The notes under the pieces were generated by a model, which was given only the letters and a program-made list of their open reading frames with translations, was not told the DNA's origin and did not search any database. From Domibacillus tundrae (GTDB lineage Bacteria; Bacillota; Bacilli; Bacillales; Domibacillaceae): 64,000 nucleotides of DNA. Positions within the stretch are counted from its first letter, which is position 1, and each line of letters begins with the position of its first letter. The position numbers and the translations under genes were made by a program. Positions 28,428-36,332 of the stretch are shown here, piece after piece. The stretch is from positions 62,001 to 126,000 of the forward strand of contig NZ_LAJA01000007.1 in NCBI RefSeq assembly GCF_000970675.1, written 5' to 3'.

Positions 28428-28509
28428 GAATAAAAAACCTCCAAATTAATTGTTTTCTTAAATGAGAAAGCCGGTCTATATTCTCAAAAGCTTTCATTTC
28501 ACAAAGATT

Positions 28510-28538
28510 ATTGTAATTCTTTCACAGTAACATGTCAA
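28510..28538 (-). promoter_or_regulatory. Near-consensus promoter of ykuU-ykuV
   Basis: On the minus strand, TTGACA (28533-28538), a 17-nt spacer and TACAAT (28510-28515). Confidence 0.78.
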
Positions 28539-28570
28539 CTTCTTATTGGAATCATTTTAAATAAGAAGTT
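28537..28570. repeat. 11-bp inverted repeat over the ykuU -35 region
   Basis: AACTTCTTATT (28537-28547) and AATAAGAAGTT (28560-28570) are perfect inverted arms around a 12-nt spacer. The first arm overlaps the -35 hexamer. It is a likely operator for an unidentified regulator and is not a clear PerR box. Confidence 0.6.
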
Positions 28571-28661
28571 ATTATTTAAAACGATCAATACTTATTCAAG
28601 TACTGCTTTAGTTTACCATGTTTCGCTGCAATGACAAAATGATAAGTGCTGCAAAGCAAAA

Positions 28662-29783
28662 TTAGTGGCTGCCCAAGTGCGTAAAGTAGCGAACGATAAA
28701 CGAAATGGCTGTCTCGATTGCCGCTTCATCCGGGTTTAGCTTCGCATGGTGAAGACCATATTCAGATCCGACACCAAGCCAAAACATAAGACCGGGAATT
28801 TCTTTTAACATGAAACCGAAATCTTCCCCTGTCATCGCCTCGCGCGACTGAACAAACTGGACATCCGGCTGCTGCGCAGCAAATTGTACAAACCGGCCGG
28901 TAACTTCGGGATCGTTAAACACTTGATAATAACCACTGCCACAGTCAATTTCCGTTTCACAATCAAACGCGGTTTCGATGCCTTTTAAAAGCGACTGAAC
29001 GCGCGCTTTTGCTTTGTCCATTGCTTCGGGCGACAGCGTACGAATTGTTCCTTCGAGCCTTGCGTGATCTGCAATAACATTTTGCACTGTACCTGCTGTC
29101 ATCTTTCCGATAGTCACAACAGCGCTGTCAAGTGGATCGACATTTCGCGAAACGATAGACTGAAGCTGCGTCACAAAATAAGAAGCAGCAACAACCATAT
29201 CTTTCGTTTCATGCGGATACGCCGCGTGACCTCCTTTGCCACGAATATCGATAAACAGCTCAGACGTATTCGCGAATAAAAGTCCCGGCTTTGTCGCAAT
29301 GGTCCCAGCCGGATGCTCTGGCGCAATGTGAAGCGCATAAATTTCGTCCGGCATCCATTCACGGAATTCCGGCGATGCCATCATCGGTGCTGCACCGCCC
29401 GGCCCTTCTTCAGCCGGCTGAAAAACAAAAACGAGGTCGTCATCGATCGGATTCGAAGCAAAGTGAGTGACAGCACCTAACGCAATGCTCATATGAAGAT
29501 CATGTCCGCATGCATGCATCCGCCCTTCATGTGTGGATGAAAACGGAAGATCTGTTTTTTCCACGATCGGCAATCCATCAATGTCCGTGCGCCAACCGAT
29601 TGTTTTAGACGGATTTAATCCGTTAATCTTGACAAGAATCCCGGTACGCCATGTTTTTATATCGAGCCGTTCTGCCGGAAGCGACTGTAAATAGTGTACT
29701 AAATATGCCTGCGTTTTAAACTCTTGAAAGCCCAGTTCTGGAATCTGGTGTAAATCACGGCGGATCGCTGTAAATCGACTCAT
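28662..29783 (-). CDS. dapL: N-acetyldiaminopimelate deacetylase
   Basis: This M20-family metallohydrolase of 373 residues corresponds to B. subtilis YkuR. It removes acetate from N-acetyl-LL-diaminopimelate in the acetyl branch of lysine/peptidoglycan synthesis. Metal-site motifs include [10 protein letters not shown] (about 90-99) and [11 protein letters not shown] (about 125-135), with MTGEDFGFM downstream. I chose ATG 29783 ([15 protein letters not shown]) with GAGGGGGA upstream; the 51-residue extension from 29936 runs through a terminator and is not credible. It follows dapH, across that terminator. Confidence 0.94.
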   Translation of the reverse strand: MSRFTAIRRDLHQIPELGFQEFKTQAYLVHYLQSLPAERLDIKTWRTGILVKINGLNPSKTIGWRTDIDGLPIVEKTDLPFSSTHEGRMHACGHDLHMSIALGAVTHFASNPIDDDLVFVFQPAEEGPGGAAPMMASPEFREWMPDEIYALHIAPEHPAGTIATKPGLLFANTSELFIDIRGKGGHAAYPHETKDMVVAASYFVTQLQSIVSRNVDPLDSAVVTIGKMTAGTVQNVIADHARLEGTIRTLSPEAMDKAKARVQSLLKGIETAFDCETEIDCGSGYYQVFNDPEVTGRFVQFAAQQPDVQFVQSREAMTGEDFGFMLKEIPGLMFWLGVGSEYGLHHAKLNPDEAAIETAISFIVRYFTHLGSH

Positions 29784-29807
29784 CTTTTGTCCCCCTCTTT
29801 TAGAAAA

Positions 29808-29837
29808 AGAACGCGTGAGCAACTGCCCACGCGTTCT
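29808..29837 (-). terminator. Intrinsic terminator inside the dapH-dapL unit
   Basis: A perfect 10-bp stem (AGAACGCGTG/CACGCGTTCT) is followed on the minus strand by TTTTTC, just ahead of the dapL ribosome site. Confidence 0.82.
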
Positions 29838-29850
29838 GATTTTACCGCTT

Positions 29851-30561
29851 TTACAGTTTGCGGAGTTCCTGCATAATTTCAGTTTTTGATTTTGTTTTGT
29901 CATCAATTTGTTTAATAACGCGTGCTGGCGCACCAACTGCTACAGAGTAAGGCGGGATGTCTTCTGTCACAATCGCGCCGGCAGCGACAACAGAACCTTC
30001 CCCGATCCGGCAGCCTTCTAATACAACCGCATTTGCGCCGATTAAAACGTTATCTTCCAAAATAACCGGTGAGGCTGAAGGAGGCTCGATAACGCCTGCA
30101 AGGACAGCACCCGCTCCAACATGGCAGTTCTTTCCTGTTGTCGCACGGCCGCCAAGAACAGCGTTCATGTCAATCATTGTGCCTTCGCCAATCACAGCAC
30201 CAATATTGATCGAAGCGCCCATCATGATGACCGCATTATCGCCGATTTCAACCTGGTCGCGAATGACCGCACCCGGCTCAATACGTGCTTGAATGTTTTT
30301 CAAATCAAGAAGTGGAATTGCTGAGTTGCGGCGGTCATTTTCCACTACATAATCCGTAATTTTATCTTTATTTTGCTCAAGAGCTTCTGATACTTCAGCC
30401 CACTCGCCAAATACAACGACTGATTTTCCTTCTCCAAATACTTTTGCGGAAGAGCCAAAGTTTATACCAGCCACATCTCCATTTACATATACTTTCACTG
30501 GTGTTGATTTTGTGCTGTTGCCGATAAAAGCAATAATTTCATGTGCGTCCATCATTTTCAT
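29851..30561 (-). CDS. dapH: Tetrahydrodipicolinate N-acetyltransferase
   Basis: The 236-residue enzyme acetylates tetrahydrodipicolinate, the first step of the acetyl branch to diaminopimelate. The N-terminal 85 residues form the DapH-specific domain ([17 protein letters not shown] at its end). The rest is a left-handed beta-helix of hexapeptide repeats ([20 protein letters not shown]). It is close to B. subtilis YkuQ. AGGAGG is 11 nt upstream of the ATG. A terminator separates it from dapL. Confidence 0.95.
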   Translation of the reverse strand: MKMMDAHEIIAFIGNSTKSTPVKVYVNGDVAGINFGSSAKVFGEGKSVVVFGEWAEVSEALEQNKDKITDYVVENDRRNSAIPLLDLKNIQARIEPGAVIRDQVEIGDNAVIMMGASINIGAVIGEGTMIDMNAVLGGRATTGKNCHVGAGAVLAGVIEPPSASPVILEDNVLIGANAVVLEGCRIGEGSVVAAGAIVTEDIPPYSVAVGAPARVIKQIDDKTKSKTEIMQELRKL

Positions 30562-30625
30562 AATTATGTATTCCTCCTGAAAAATCTCTTTTTTCTGCTC
30601 TTACTTTATCAAAGCGCCGTCCTTT

Positions 30626-31516
30626 TCACAAGCGATTTTCTTTCTTCTCTGTCATAAAAAGCTCAACTGTTTCAACAAATGCCTGTACTTGCCGCAGTTC
30701 AAAAGCGGTATCATAGCCAAGAAGCCACGTATCACGGCGGATCGGCTCTCCTTCACGGTCAAGAAGGGGAATTTTAAATAAGTCACGATCTTGATTAGAA
30801 AGCGTAATGGCCGGCAATATCGCATACCCAAGCCCGTTAAAAGCCATTTGCCGGCACGTCTCGATTTGATCCACAACAATAGAACGTTTCGGCGCCATTT
30901 GAAAGCGGTTATGCCACCACTCCTGTATTTCCTGGTCATAATTTGAATCACTTTTAAATTGAATGAATGGCTTGTCGGTCGACAACACATCTTCTATATT
31001 TTGAATTTCTTTATCCACTAAATAAAGCGGGTCTTCAAATAAATGAATTTTCCGCCCTTTCCATTCAGGTGTCCCTCGGATAATACCGATATGAACAGCT
31101 CCTTCATAAAGCGCTTTGACGATCTCACTGCTCCACCCAGTGATCAGCTGAATTTTCGCATGTGGATATCGCTCGACAAACAATTTCAATACCTTCGGCA
31201 GCCAGTTTTGCCCTACAATTGTCGCACAAGCAATTTTCAGCGTTCCATGCACTTGTGGCTCAAGCGATTGAAGTTCTTCTAGCAACTGTTCTTTTTTCTC
31301 AAGTGTTTCTTTTGCGTATTCAACGATCAGTTCACCGGATGGTGTTAAGGATAATCCTTTTGTGGACCGGTTAAAAATTTTAACGGCCCATTCTTTTTCA
31401 ATCGTTTGGAGCCGCTGAGAAAGGGCCGGCTGGGAAACAAAAAGCCGTTCGGCCGCTTTGCGCATATTCATTTCTTCCGCAAGAACCGTCAATAGACGAA
31501 ATTCCGAAAACGACAC
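30626..31516 (-). CDS. ccpC: LysR-family regulator CcpC
   Basis: The 296-residue LysR protein resembles CcpC of B. subtilis, the citrate-responsive repressor of citB and citZ. The winged HTH is in residues 1-60 (RKAAERLFVSQPALSQRLQTIE). The effector domain follows, with ITGWSSEIVKALYEG and VDQIETCRQMAFNGLGYAILP. It starts at GTG behind AAGGAG and lies 4 nt after the MFS exporter gene, so the two are co-transcribed. That pairing is not the B. subtilis arrangement as I know it. No target sites were found here. Confidence 0.88.
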   Translation of the reverse strand: MSFSEFRLLTVLAEEMNMRKAAERLFVSQPALSQRLQTIEKEWAVKIFNRSTKGLSLTPSGELIVEYAKETLEKKEQLLEELQSLEPQVHGTLKIACATIVGQNWLPKVLKLFVERYPHAKIQLITGWSSEIVKALYEGAVHIGIIRGTPEWKGRKIHLFEDPLYLVDKEIQNIEDVLSTDKPFIQFKSDSNYDQEIQEWWHNRFQMAPKRSIVVDQIETCRQMAFNGLGYAILPAITLSNQDRDLFKIPLLDREGEPIRRDTWLLGYDTAFELRQVQAFVETVELFMTEKKENRL

Positions 31517-31520
31517 AATA

Positions 31521-32969
31521 TTATTCTCCTTTCTTCAAAAACAAAAGCAGCGCAAATGAAACAGCCGCAAAGAAAAAGACAACCAAGTAAACGGCGTGCA
31601 AGGAAGAAATCAGTCCCTCGCTTAATATAAGACGCGTGGATTCACTCATATCAGTTTGTTCACCAAGTAATTCGTTCACAGAGTTGATTGTCAGCCCTTC
31701 TGCACCTTCTCTTTCTGCCAAATAAGCAGCCAGCCTGCTGTTTAACACACCGCCCAACAGTGCTGCACCAATTGTATTGCCGATATTACGCATAAACATA
31801 TTGGAAGCTGTAGCAGCACCTCGTTCATGCCAGCCGACAGAATTTTGAATCGAAACAATAAATGCCGTAGAAGTAAGACCCATGCCAACCCCTGTGACAA
31901 AAGAAGACGCCGCCGCCCACCATGGACCAAAATCCGGATTCATCACCGTAAACATCAGACCGCCCGCCAGTAAAGCGCCGCCGCCGATCAGCGTCGTTGT
32001 CCGGTAACCAATTGAATTGAGCAAACGCCCTGATAATGAAGACGCAATCGGCCAGCCAATAGACATAGCAGTCAGTGTAAACCCAGCGACTGTTGCATTT
32101 TCGCCCATTACCCCTTGTACATATGTCGGCAAAAAGGTTGAAATGCCGATCAACATAATCCCAGTCGTTAACGAAACAAGATTCGCAATTAAAATCGGCC
32201 GGACTTTCCATAAATGAAAAGGTACCATTGGAGATTGGGTACGACGTTCATGAATTGTGAAAAAAACGACCGATAGAACGCCGACTATCAAAAGTAGCAC
32301 TGTATACGTTGTCTCCACCTGCTCAACCAACAGGTACATTAACGAAGAAATACCTGCTAAAAATAGAAATGTACCAATATAATCGATATCGGGTTTTTTC
32401 TTTTCGATTTTTTCATGTAAAAAGAAAAGAAGCATAAAAATCGAGATAATTCCGATCGGCACGTTGATCCAAAACACCCAGCGCCAAGAAACATATTCAA
32501 CGAGCAGCCCTCCAAACGCCGGACCCGACACAGCGGAAATACCCCATACACTAGCGAGATATCCTTGAACCTTAGCACGCTCTTCTTTCTTGTAAATATC
32601 ACCTACAATCGTCGTTGCAACGGGCATAACTGCTCCTGCACCGATTCCTTGAATAAAACGAAAAATAATCATTTGTTCCATCGAACCAGCCAATCCGCAC
32701 AGAACAGAACCGATTAAAAAAACGATTATACCCGTAAACAGAACCGGACGACGGCCGAAAATATCAGACAGCTTTCCATAAATCAAAACGGTAGCAGCGT
32801 TCATTAACAAGTAGGCGGAGAACACCCAGCTGTATAACGAAAAACCGCCAAGATCCGCTACGATATCCGGCATTGCTGTCGCGACAATGGTTGCTTCAAT
32901 GGCTCCCATAAACATTGCCAGCATAACAGCGGCCAGCACAAGTGGCCGCTTTGTCTGTCTTTGTTTCAA
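31521..32969 (-). CDS. MFS multidrug exporter, EmrB/QacA (DHA2) family
   Basis: The 482-residue protein has about 14 hydrophobic helices. The MFS motif A is GKLSDIFGRRP (about residues 64-74), and motif C-like text SGPAFGGLLVEYVSWRWVF is in helix 5. Such proteins export drugs or lipophilic compounds by proton antiport. It starts at TTG behind AGGTGG. It sits between darB (separated by a terminator) and ccpC, to which it is coupled by a 4-nt gap. Substrate is unknown. Confidence 0.88.
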   Translation of the reverse strand: MKQRQTKRPLVLAAVMLAMFMGAIEATIVATAMPDIVADLGGFSLYSWVFSAYLLMNAATVLIYGKLSDIFGRRPVLFTGIIVFLIGSVLCGLAGSMEQMIIFRFIQGIGAGAVMPVATTIVGDIYKKEERAKVQGYLASVWGISAVSGPAFGGLLVEYVSWRWVFWINVPIGIISIFMLLFFLHEKIEKKKPDIDYIGTFLFLAGISSLMYLLVEQVETTYTVLLLIVGVLSVVFFTIHERRTQSPMVPFHLWKVRPILIANLVSLTTGIMLIGISTFLPTYVQGVMGENATVAGFTLTAMSIGWPIASSLSGRLLNSIGYRTTTLIGGGALLAGGLMFTVMNPDFGPWWAAASSFVTGVGMGLTSTAFIVSIQNSVGWHERGAATASNMFMRNIGNTIGAALLGGVLNSRLAAYLAEREGAEGLTINSVNELLGEQTDMSESTRLILSEGLISSLHAVYLVVFFFAAVSFALLLFLKKGE

Positions 32970-32995
32970 TTATTCCACCTCAAATTCAAGAAAAA

Positions 32996-33019
32996 AAGAC
33001 CCGCCGCGTGGCAGATCTT
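32996..33019 (-). terminator. Terminator of darB
   Basis: A 10-bp stem with two G-U pairs (32996-33005 with 33010-33019) is followed on the minus strand by seven T. Confidence 0.78.
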
Positions 33020-33021
33020 GA

Positions 33022-33462
33022 TTAATTTAGCCCATCGACATAATAATTCAGCTGTTTTAAAATAACCCGTCTCGTTAAAATTCCCTCAAAGTGGCCTTCT
33101 TCATCCGTTACGCATAAAAAAGGATGATTAATAAGCAGGCCGAGCGCTTTTCGAAAATGATCATGGATGGTCAATCTCGGCTTATCAACAGCCATGACTT
33201 GTTCCACTGTTAATTCTTCTAACCGCTCAAATTCCACACGTTCAAGACCAAGAAGTGCTTCAGTGATCATTGGAATGCTGATCAGTCCTTCAAGCCGGTA
33301 TTTCGTGTCAAGAACTGGAATCGCCGTGTAGCCGCTTTTTGTTAAGACCAGCAGCGCATGTTCCAAGCTGTTTCCACGCTGAACAAAAGCGACTTTTTCT
33401 CCCGGAATAATATAATCCATTATATTGGTTTGCAGCACATCTTTGTTTTCAAAGGAAATCAT
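33022..33462 (-). CDS. darB: c-di-AMP-binding CBS protein DarB/CbpB
   Basis: The 146-residue protein consists of two CBS domains and resembles B. subtilis YkuL (DarB). In that species it binds c-di-AMP and, when ligand-free, stimulates Rel and pyruvate carboxylase. Diagnostic stretches are NSLEHALLVLTKSGYTAIPVL and EGILTRRVILKQLN. I chose ATG 33462 (MISFENKD) with GAGGGAG upstream; the longer frame from 33501 has no site. The pyruvate carboxylase gene is also in this window, though far away. Confidence 0.9.
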   Translation of the reverse strand: MISFENKDVLQTNIMDYIIPGEKVAFVQRGNSLEHALLVLTKSGYTAIPVLDTKYRLEGLISIPMITEALLGLERVEFERLEELTVEQVMAVDKPRLTIHDHFRKALGLLINHPFLCVTDEEGHFEGILTRRVILKQLNYYVDGLN

Positions 33463-33585
33463 TGCTAGTCTCCCTCTTCTTTTTGTAAGCGCTTTATTCA
33501 TCTTCCATTATAGCAAAATATTCTTAGTCTGCGCCAGAGAAACGAGCCGTTCTTAAAAAAGATCCGGCCCTGGCAAGTCGTTTTG

Positions 33586-33846
33586 TTATCCTTGCGCTTC
33601 TTGTTTAGCTTCCTGAAGAAGTTCAAAGATTTCAATCGCTGTCATATCAATATCGTCAAAAGGATATTTGCTTCCTTTTCCATCTTTATCATATACTTCA
33701 AGCTCAAATGTATCTTTATTCGGGAAATATTTCACTTGGCAAAGTGTTTTGCCGTTCAATTCAAATAGGCGCTGCTGGACTTCTCCCTGCTCGCCGCCCT
33801 CCTGCAGTGATTTTAAACGCTGTACAATTCCAACTAACTGTGACAT
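33586..33846 (-). CDS. ykuJ: YkuJ family protein
   Basis: The 86-residue soluble protein resembles YkuJ of B. subtilis (about 79 residues). Common features are MSQL at the start, CQVKYFPNKDTFELEVY in the middle, and YPFDDIDMTAIEIFELLQ near the end. Function is unknown. I chose ATG 33846 behind AAGGGG; an in-frame start at 33879 would add 11 residues. It lies between darB and the small membrane protein gene. No clear terminator is visible downstream. Confidence 0.86.
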   Translation of the reverse strand: MSQLVGIVQRLKSLQEGGEQGEVQQRLFELNGKTLCQVKYFPNKDTFELEVYDKDGKGSKYPFDDIDMTAIEIFELLQEAKQEAQG

Positions 33847-33961
33847 ATATTGTCGACCCCTTTCATAATCGTTATCCATTTAGTAAGCACAAGAAATATA
33901 CCATAGATCCCTTGTTTAATCCAATATTTTTACCCTCTTTTTTCAATTCAATAAAAATAAA

Positions 33962-33985
33962 AAAGACGCTTAAATCAGCGTCCTT
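33962..33985 (-). terminator. Terminator after the 72-residue membrane protein gene
   Basis: A 6-bp stem GACGCT/AGCGTC (33965-33970 with 33977-33982), with A/T extensions, is followed on the minus strand by six T. It overlaps the stop codon. Confidence 0.7.
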
Positions 33986-34193
33986 TCATCCAAACAACGA
34001 TGATGATCCCTGAAAAAACGACAAATGCCGCTATATACAGCCAAATGATCGGATTCAGCCCGTAAGGATGTTGCTGGACCGCCTCTGGATTGTCAGTATC
34101 CTTTCGTCCAAAGGCGCCCGAGCGCTTCATAATGGCCGCTGTCCATAGGCCGCCGCCGATCAAAACAGCAGCCGATAAAATGATCCAGATCAT
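33975..34193 (-). CDS. Small membrane protein, 72 residues, function unknown
   Basis: Two hydrophobic helices (about residues 2-21 and 48-68) flank a polar loop containing KRSGAFGRKD. I chose ATG 34193 because it begins directly at the first helix; an upstream in-frame start at 34256 gives an unlikely 21-residue leader. The ribosome site AAGGGG is at 11-nt spacing. It begins 66 nt after ykuI on the same strand. I do not recognise a family. Confidence 0.62.
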   Translation of the reverse strand: MIWIILSAAVLIGGGLWTAAIMKRSGAFGRKDTDNPEAVQQHPYGLNPIIWLYIAAFVVFSGIIIVVWMKGR

Positions 34194-34259
34194 GGTTAGA
34201 GCATCCCCTTTACATCTCAGGATGCTTCCATTGTTTCCAGGTCCAGCATGTTTCATACG

Positions 34260-35465
34260 TTAATACAATAATCCATCCTGGTCGTACAAATACTCATATG
34301 GAATATCAAAAAACAAGTATTCGTGTTCGTTGACAGGATAAGAGAAGGTCCGGATTGTTTCACCCGTCTCAATGTCATTGTATAAGTCGGAAATTAAGCC
34401 GCCGCCATTTTTATTCATCCGAACAATATTTTCGAGAAAATACGGACGCCAGCTCCAGTTTTTGTCCAAATATTCCCGTTGAAAAATCCACTGTCCTTCT
34501 TTTTTAAAATAGTTCGGCGTTAATTCAAATCCATTTTCATCACAAATATAAAGCCGAAAGCACATTTCATTAAACTCCTGTGCAATGTCTTCAAGAAGCT
34601 TTTCTTTCGGCATCGATTTTGACTTAGCGATCATTGCACCAAGACCAATTTCTAATTGTTCAGCGAATGCATAAACGCTGCTGAGGGCTTTTTTCTCATA
34701 TGAAATAAACCGGCTGCACTTTTCTCGCAACATCTCTTTCAATCCGTCGGGTTCCGCAAAGTCCGATGACGGCTCCGCCAAATAAAAGCCTTGATAATAA
34801 CGTCCGCCATTTTTCCATGCATACTGCAGCTGATATTCTGCTTCCACTGTTTCAAAAAGAAGAGATGCACCAATTTTGCGTGCAAACATAGAGAGCGAAT
34901 AAACAATGTTTTTGTAGGACTGGTCACTGGCGTCTTTTCGTAATGCGCGTAAACTTATTTTTAAAATATCTGGTGACGACCCGGCAAAATGGCGAATATC
35001 GCCGTCTACTTCTCCGATATGATCAACCGCAAGCCGGATGCCGAGCGTTTTATAGTAGCGCAGCACATTATCAAGCGACTTGCTATAGTCAGCTTCTGAT
35101 ATTTCAAGAACAATTTGTCCATACTTTAATCCTTTTTCAGCATACTCATCTAAAATGGCCAAAAAAGATTCACCATAATCTTCGAGAAGACCTGCTGCCC
35201 TGCGGTTTATGAACAGCATTTCTGTTCTGCCTGTTTCCGTAAATGCATCAAGCGCTTTTCTAACAATAACGTCTTCCACTTCACGACGGTAGTCATCCGG
35301 TGTATCTTCATCATGAAAAAAATGCCCGAGGCTTTGGGCGGTTTCATTTTCTATGTAACGTCCTAACACTTCATATCCAATAATTTTATGTTCATCGGCG
35401 CTGAAAATCGGCTGGTAATACGGCACGACACGATCAAGATTGCTCATAATTTCAAGTGCATCCAT
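34260..35465 (-). CDS. ykuI: YkuI-like EAL-domain c-di-GMP receptor
   Basis: The 401-residue protein matches B. subtilis YkuI: an EAL domain (about 1-240) and a C-terminal PAS-like YkuI_C domain ending YLFFDIPYEYLYDQDG. The EAL motif reads EVLGR, and the DDFGTGYSS-like loop reads VDHIGEVDGDIRHF, so one of the paired aspartates is missing. By family knowledge this form binds c-di-GMP without hydrolysing it. I chose ATG 35465 with AGGAGG 7 nt upstream; the longer frame from 35519 is not needed. Confidence 0.9.
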   Translation of the reverse strand: MDALEIMSNLDRVVPYYQPIFSADEHKIIGYEVLGRYIENETAQSLGHFFHDEDTPDDYRREVEDVIVRKALDAFTETGRTEMLFINRRAAGLLEDYGESFLAILDEYAEKGLKYGQIVLEISEADYSKSLDNVLRYYKTLGIRLAVDHIGEVDGDIRHFAGSSPDILKISLRALRKDASDQSYKNIVYSLSMFARKIGASLLFETVEAEYQLQYAWKNGGRYYQGFYLAEPSSDFAEPDGLKEMLREKCSRFISYEKKALSSVYAFAEQLEIGLGAMIAKSKSMPKEKLLEDIAQEFNEMCFRLYICDENGFELTPNYFKKEGQWIFQREYLDKNWSWRPYFLENIVRMNKNGGGLISDLYNDIETGETIRTFSYPVNEHEYLFFDIPYEYLYDQDGLLY

Positions 35466-35540
35466 AAATAAGCCTCCTATTCCGTCAAATCGTTTATTAT
35501 TATACATGACTTTTAACAATTATGCTGTTAATTAGAAAGA

Positions 35541-35564
35541 ACCCGGCACAAGACTGCGCCGGGC
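35541..35564 (-). terminator. Terminator of the tre operon
   Basis: CCCGGC/GCCGGG (35542-35547 with 35558-35563) is followed on the minus strand by TTCTTTC. It abuts the treR stop codon. Confidence 0.62.
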
Positions 35565-36283
35565 TACTTCATATGACGACGGGCAAAATCGACGAACCGG
35601 AATTTATCCGGCCGGTGCCTTGATTCCGTATATTGGAAAAGGCTTGCATCGTCCAAATACACGTAGTTGCGAACGACGACGACGTGAGAAAAACCATTTG
35701 TATCAAGGAAAACCACGTCTTCATCCGTACATGGCTCTACTGTTATTTCTTTTTTCGCAAAACTGATCGTTAACCCAAGCTCCTGCTCAATATAAGCATA
35801 GATTGATTGTCCGCATATGTCTTTTGTCAACTCTGGAATATACTTTTTCAATAAAAAATCTTTATCCAAAATAACACATTCCCCGTCAAATGTACGCGTG
35901 CGGATGACTTTCCATACCTCTTCTTTTACGCTGCATTGAAGCTGATGCTGCAAATATGGCTCGGGACGAATCAAGCTGAATTCTGCTACATTCGTTTGGA
36001 TGACGCCATTCATTTGATCCGCCAATTCTTTAAAGCTGACAAGTCCTGAAATTGGGAAACTCGCGCGGCTTGTGTCAAGGACGACTGAACCTTTGCCGCG
36101 CAGCTTTTGAATGTATCCATTTTGAGAAAGGAGGGTCAACGCTTTACGAATCGTTTCCCTTGATGTTTCATAGCGGGCTGCAAGTTCGTGCTCTGATGGA
36201 ATCAGTTCACCCGGCTGAAATGTACCACTTTTCATTTTGTCAGCGAGTTCTTCATAAATGTGCTTATATTTGTTTTTTTTCAT
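35564..36283 (-). CDS. treR: Trehalose operon repressor TreR (GntR family)
   Basis: The 239-residue regulator has an N-terminal winged HTH (IPSEHELAARYETSRETIRKA, about 28-48) and a C-terminal UTRA ligand domain (SFKELADQM onward). TreR of B. subtilis releases DNA on binding trehalose-6-phosphate. It is the last gene of treP-treA-treR. Two matching operator-like repeats lie upstream of treP at 39466-39508. CAGGTGAACAGAA precedes the ATG. Confidence 0.94.
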   Translation of the reverse strand: MKKNKYKHIYEELADKMKSGTFQPGELIPSEHELAARYETSRETIRKALTLLSQNGYIQKLRGKGSVVLDTSRASFPISGLVSFKELADQMNGVIQTNVAEFSLIRPEPYLQHQLQCSVKEEVWKVIRTRTFDGECVILDKDFLLKKYIPELTKDICGQSIYAYIEQELGLTISFAKKEITVEPCTDEDVVFLDTNGFSHVVVVRNYVYLDDASLFQYTESRHRPDKFRFVDFARRHMK

Positions 36284-36332
36284 TTCTGTTCACCTGCATG
36301 CTGTCATTCTTTCCACTATAACATAAAAAGGA

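Noticed and set aside
28428-28661. PerR box upstream of ykuU
   Set aside because: A/T-rich words are present, but none fits TTATAATNATTATAA well. The 11-bp inverted repeat is a different motif.
29784-29936. 51-residue N-terminal extension of dapL
   Set aside because: It would translate through an intrinsic terminator and the dapH stop region. A good ribosome site precedes the shorter start, and homologues start there.
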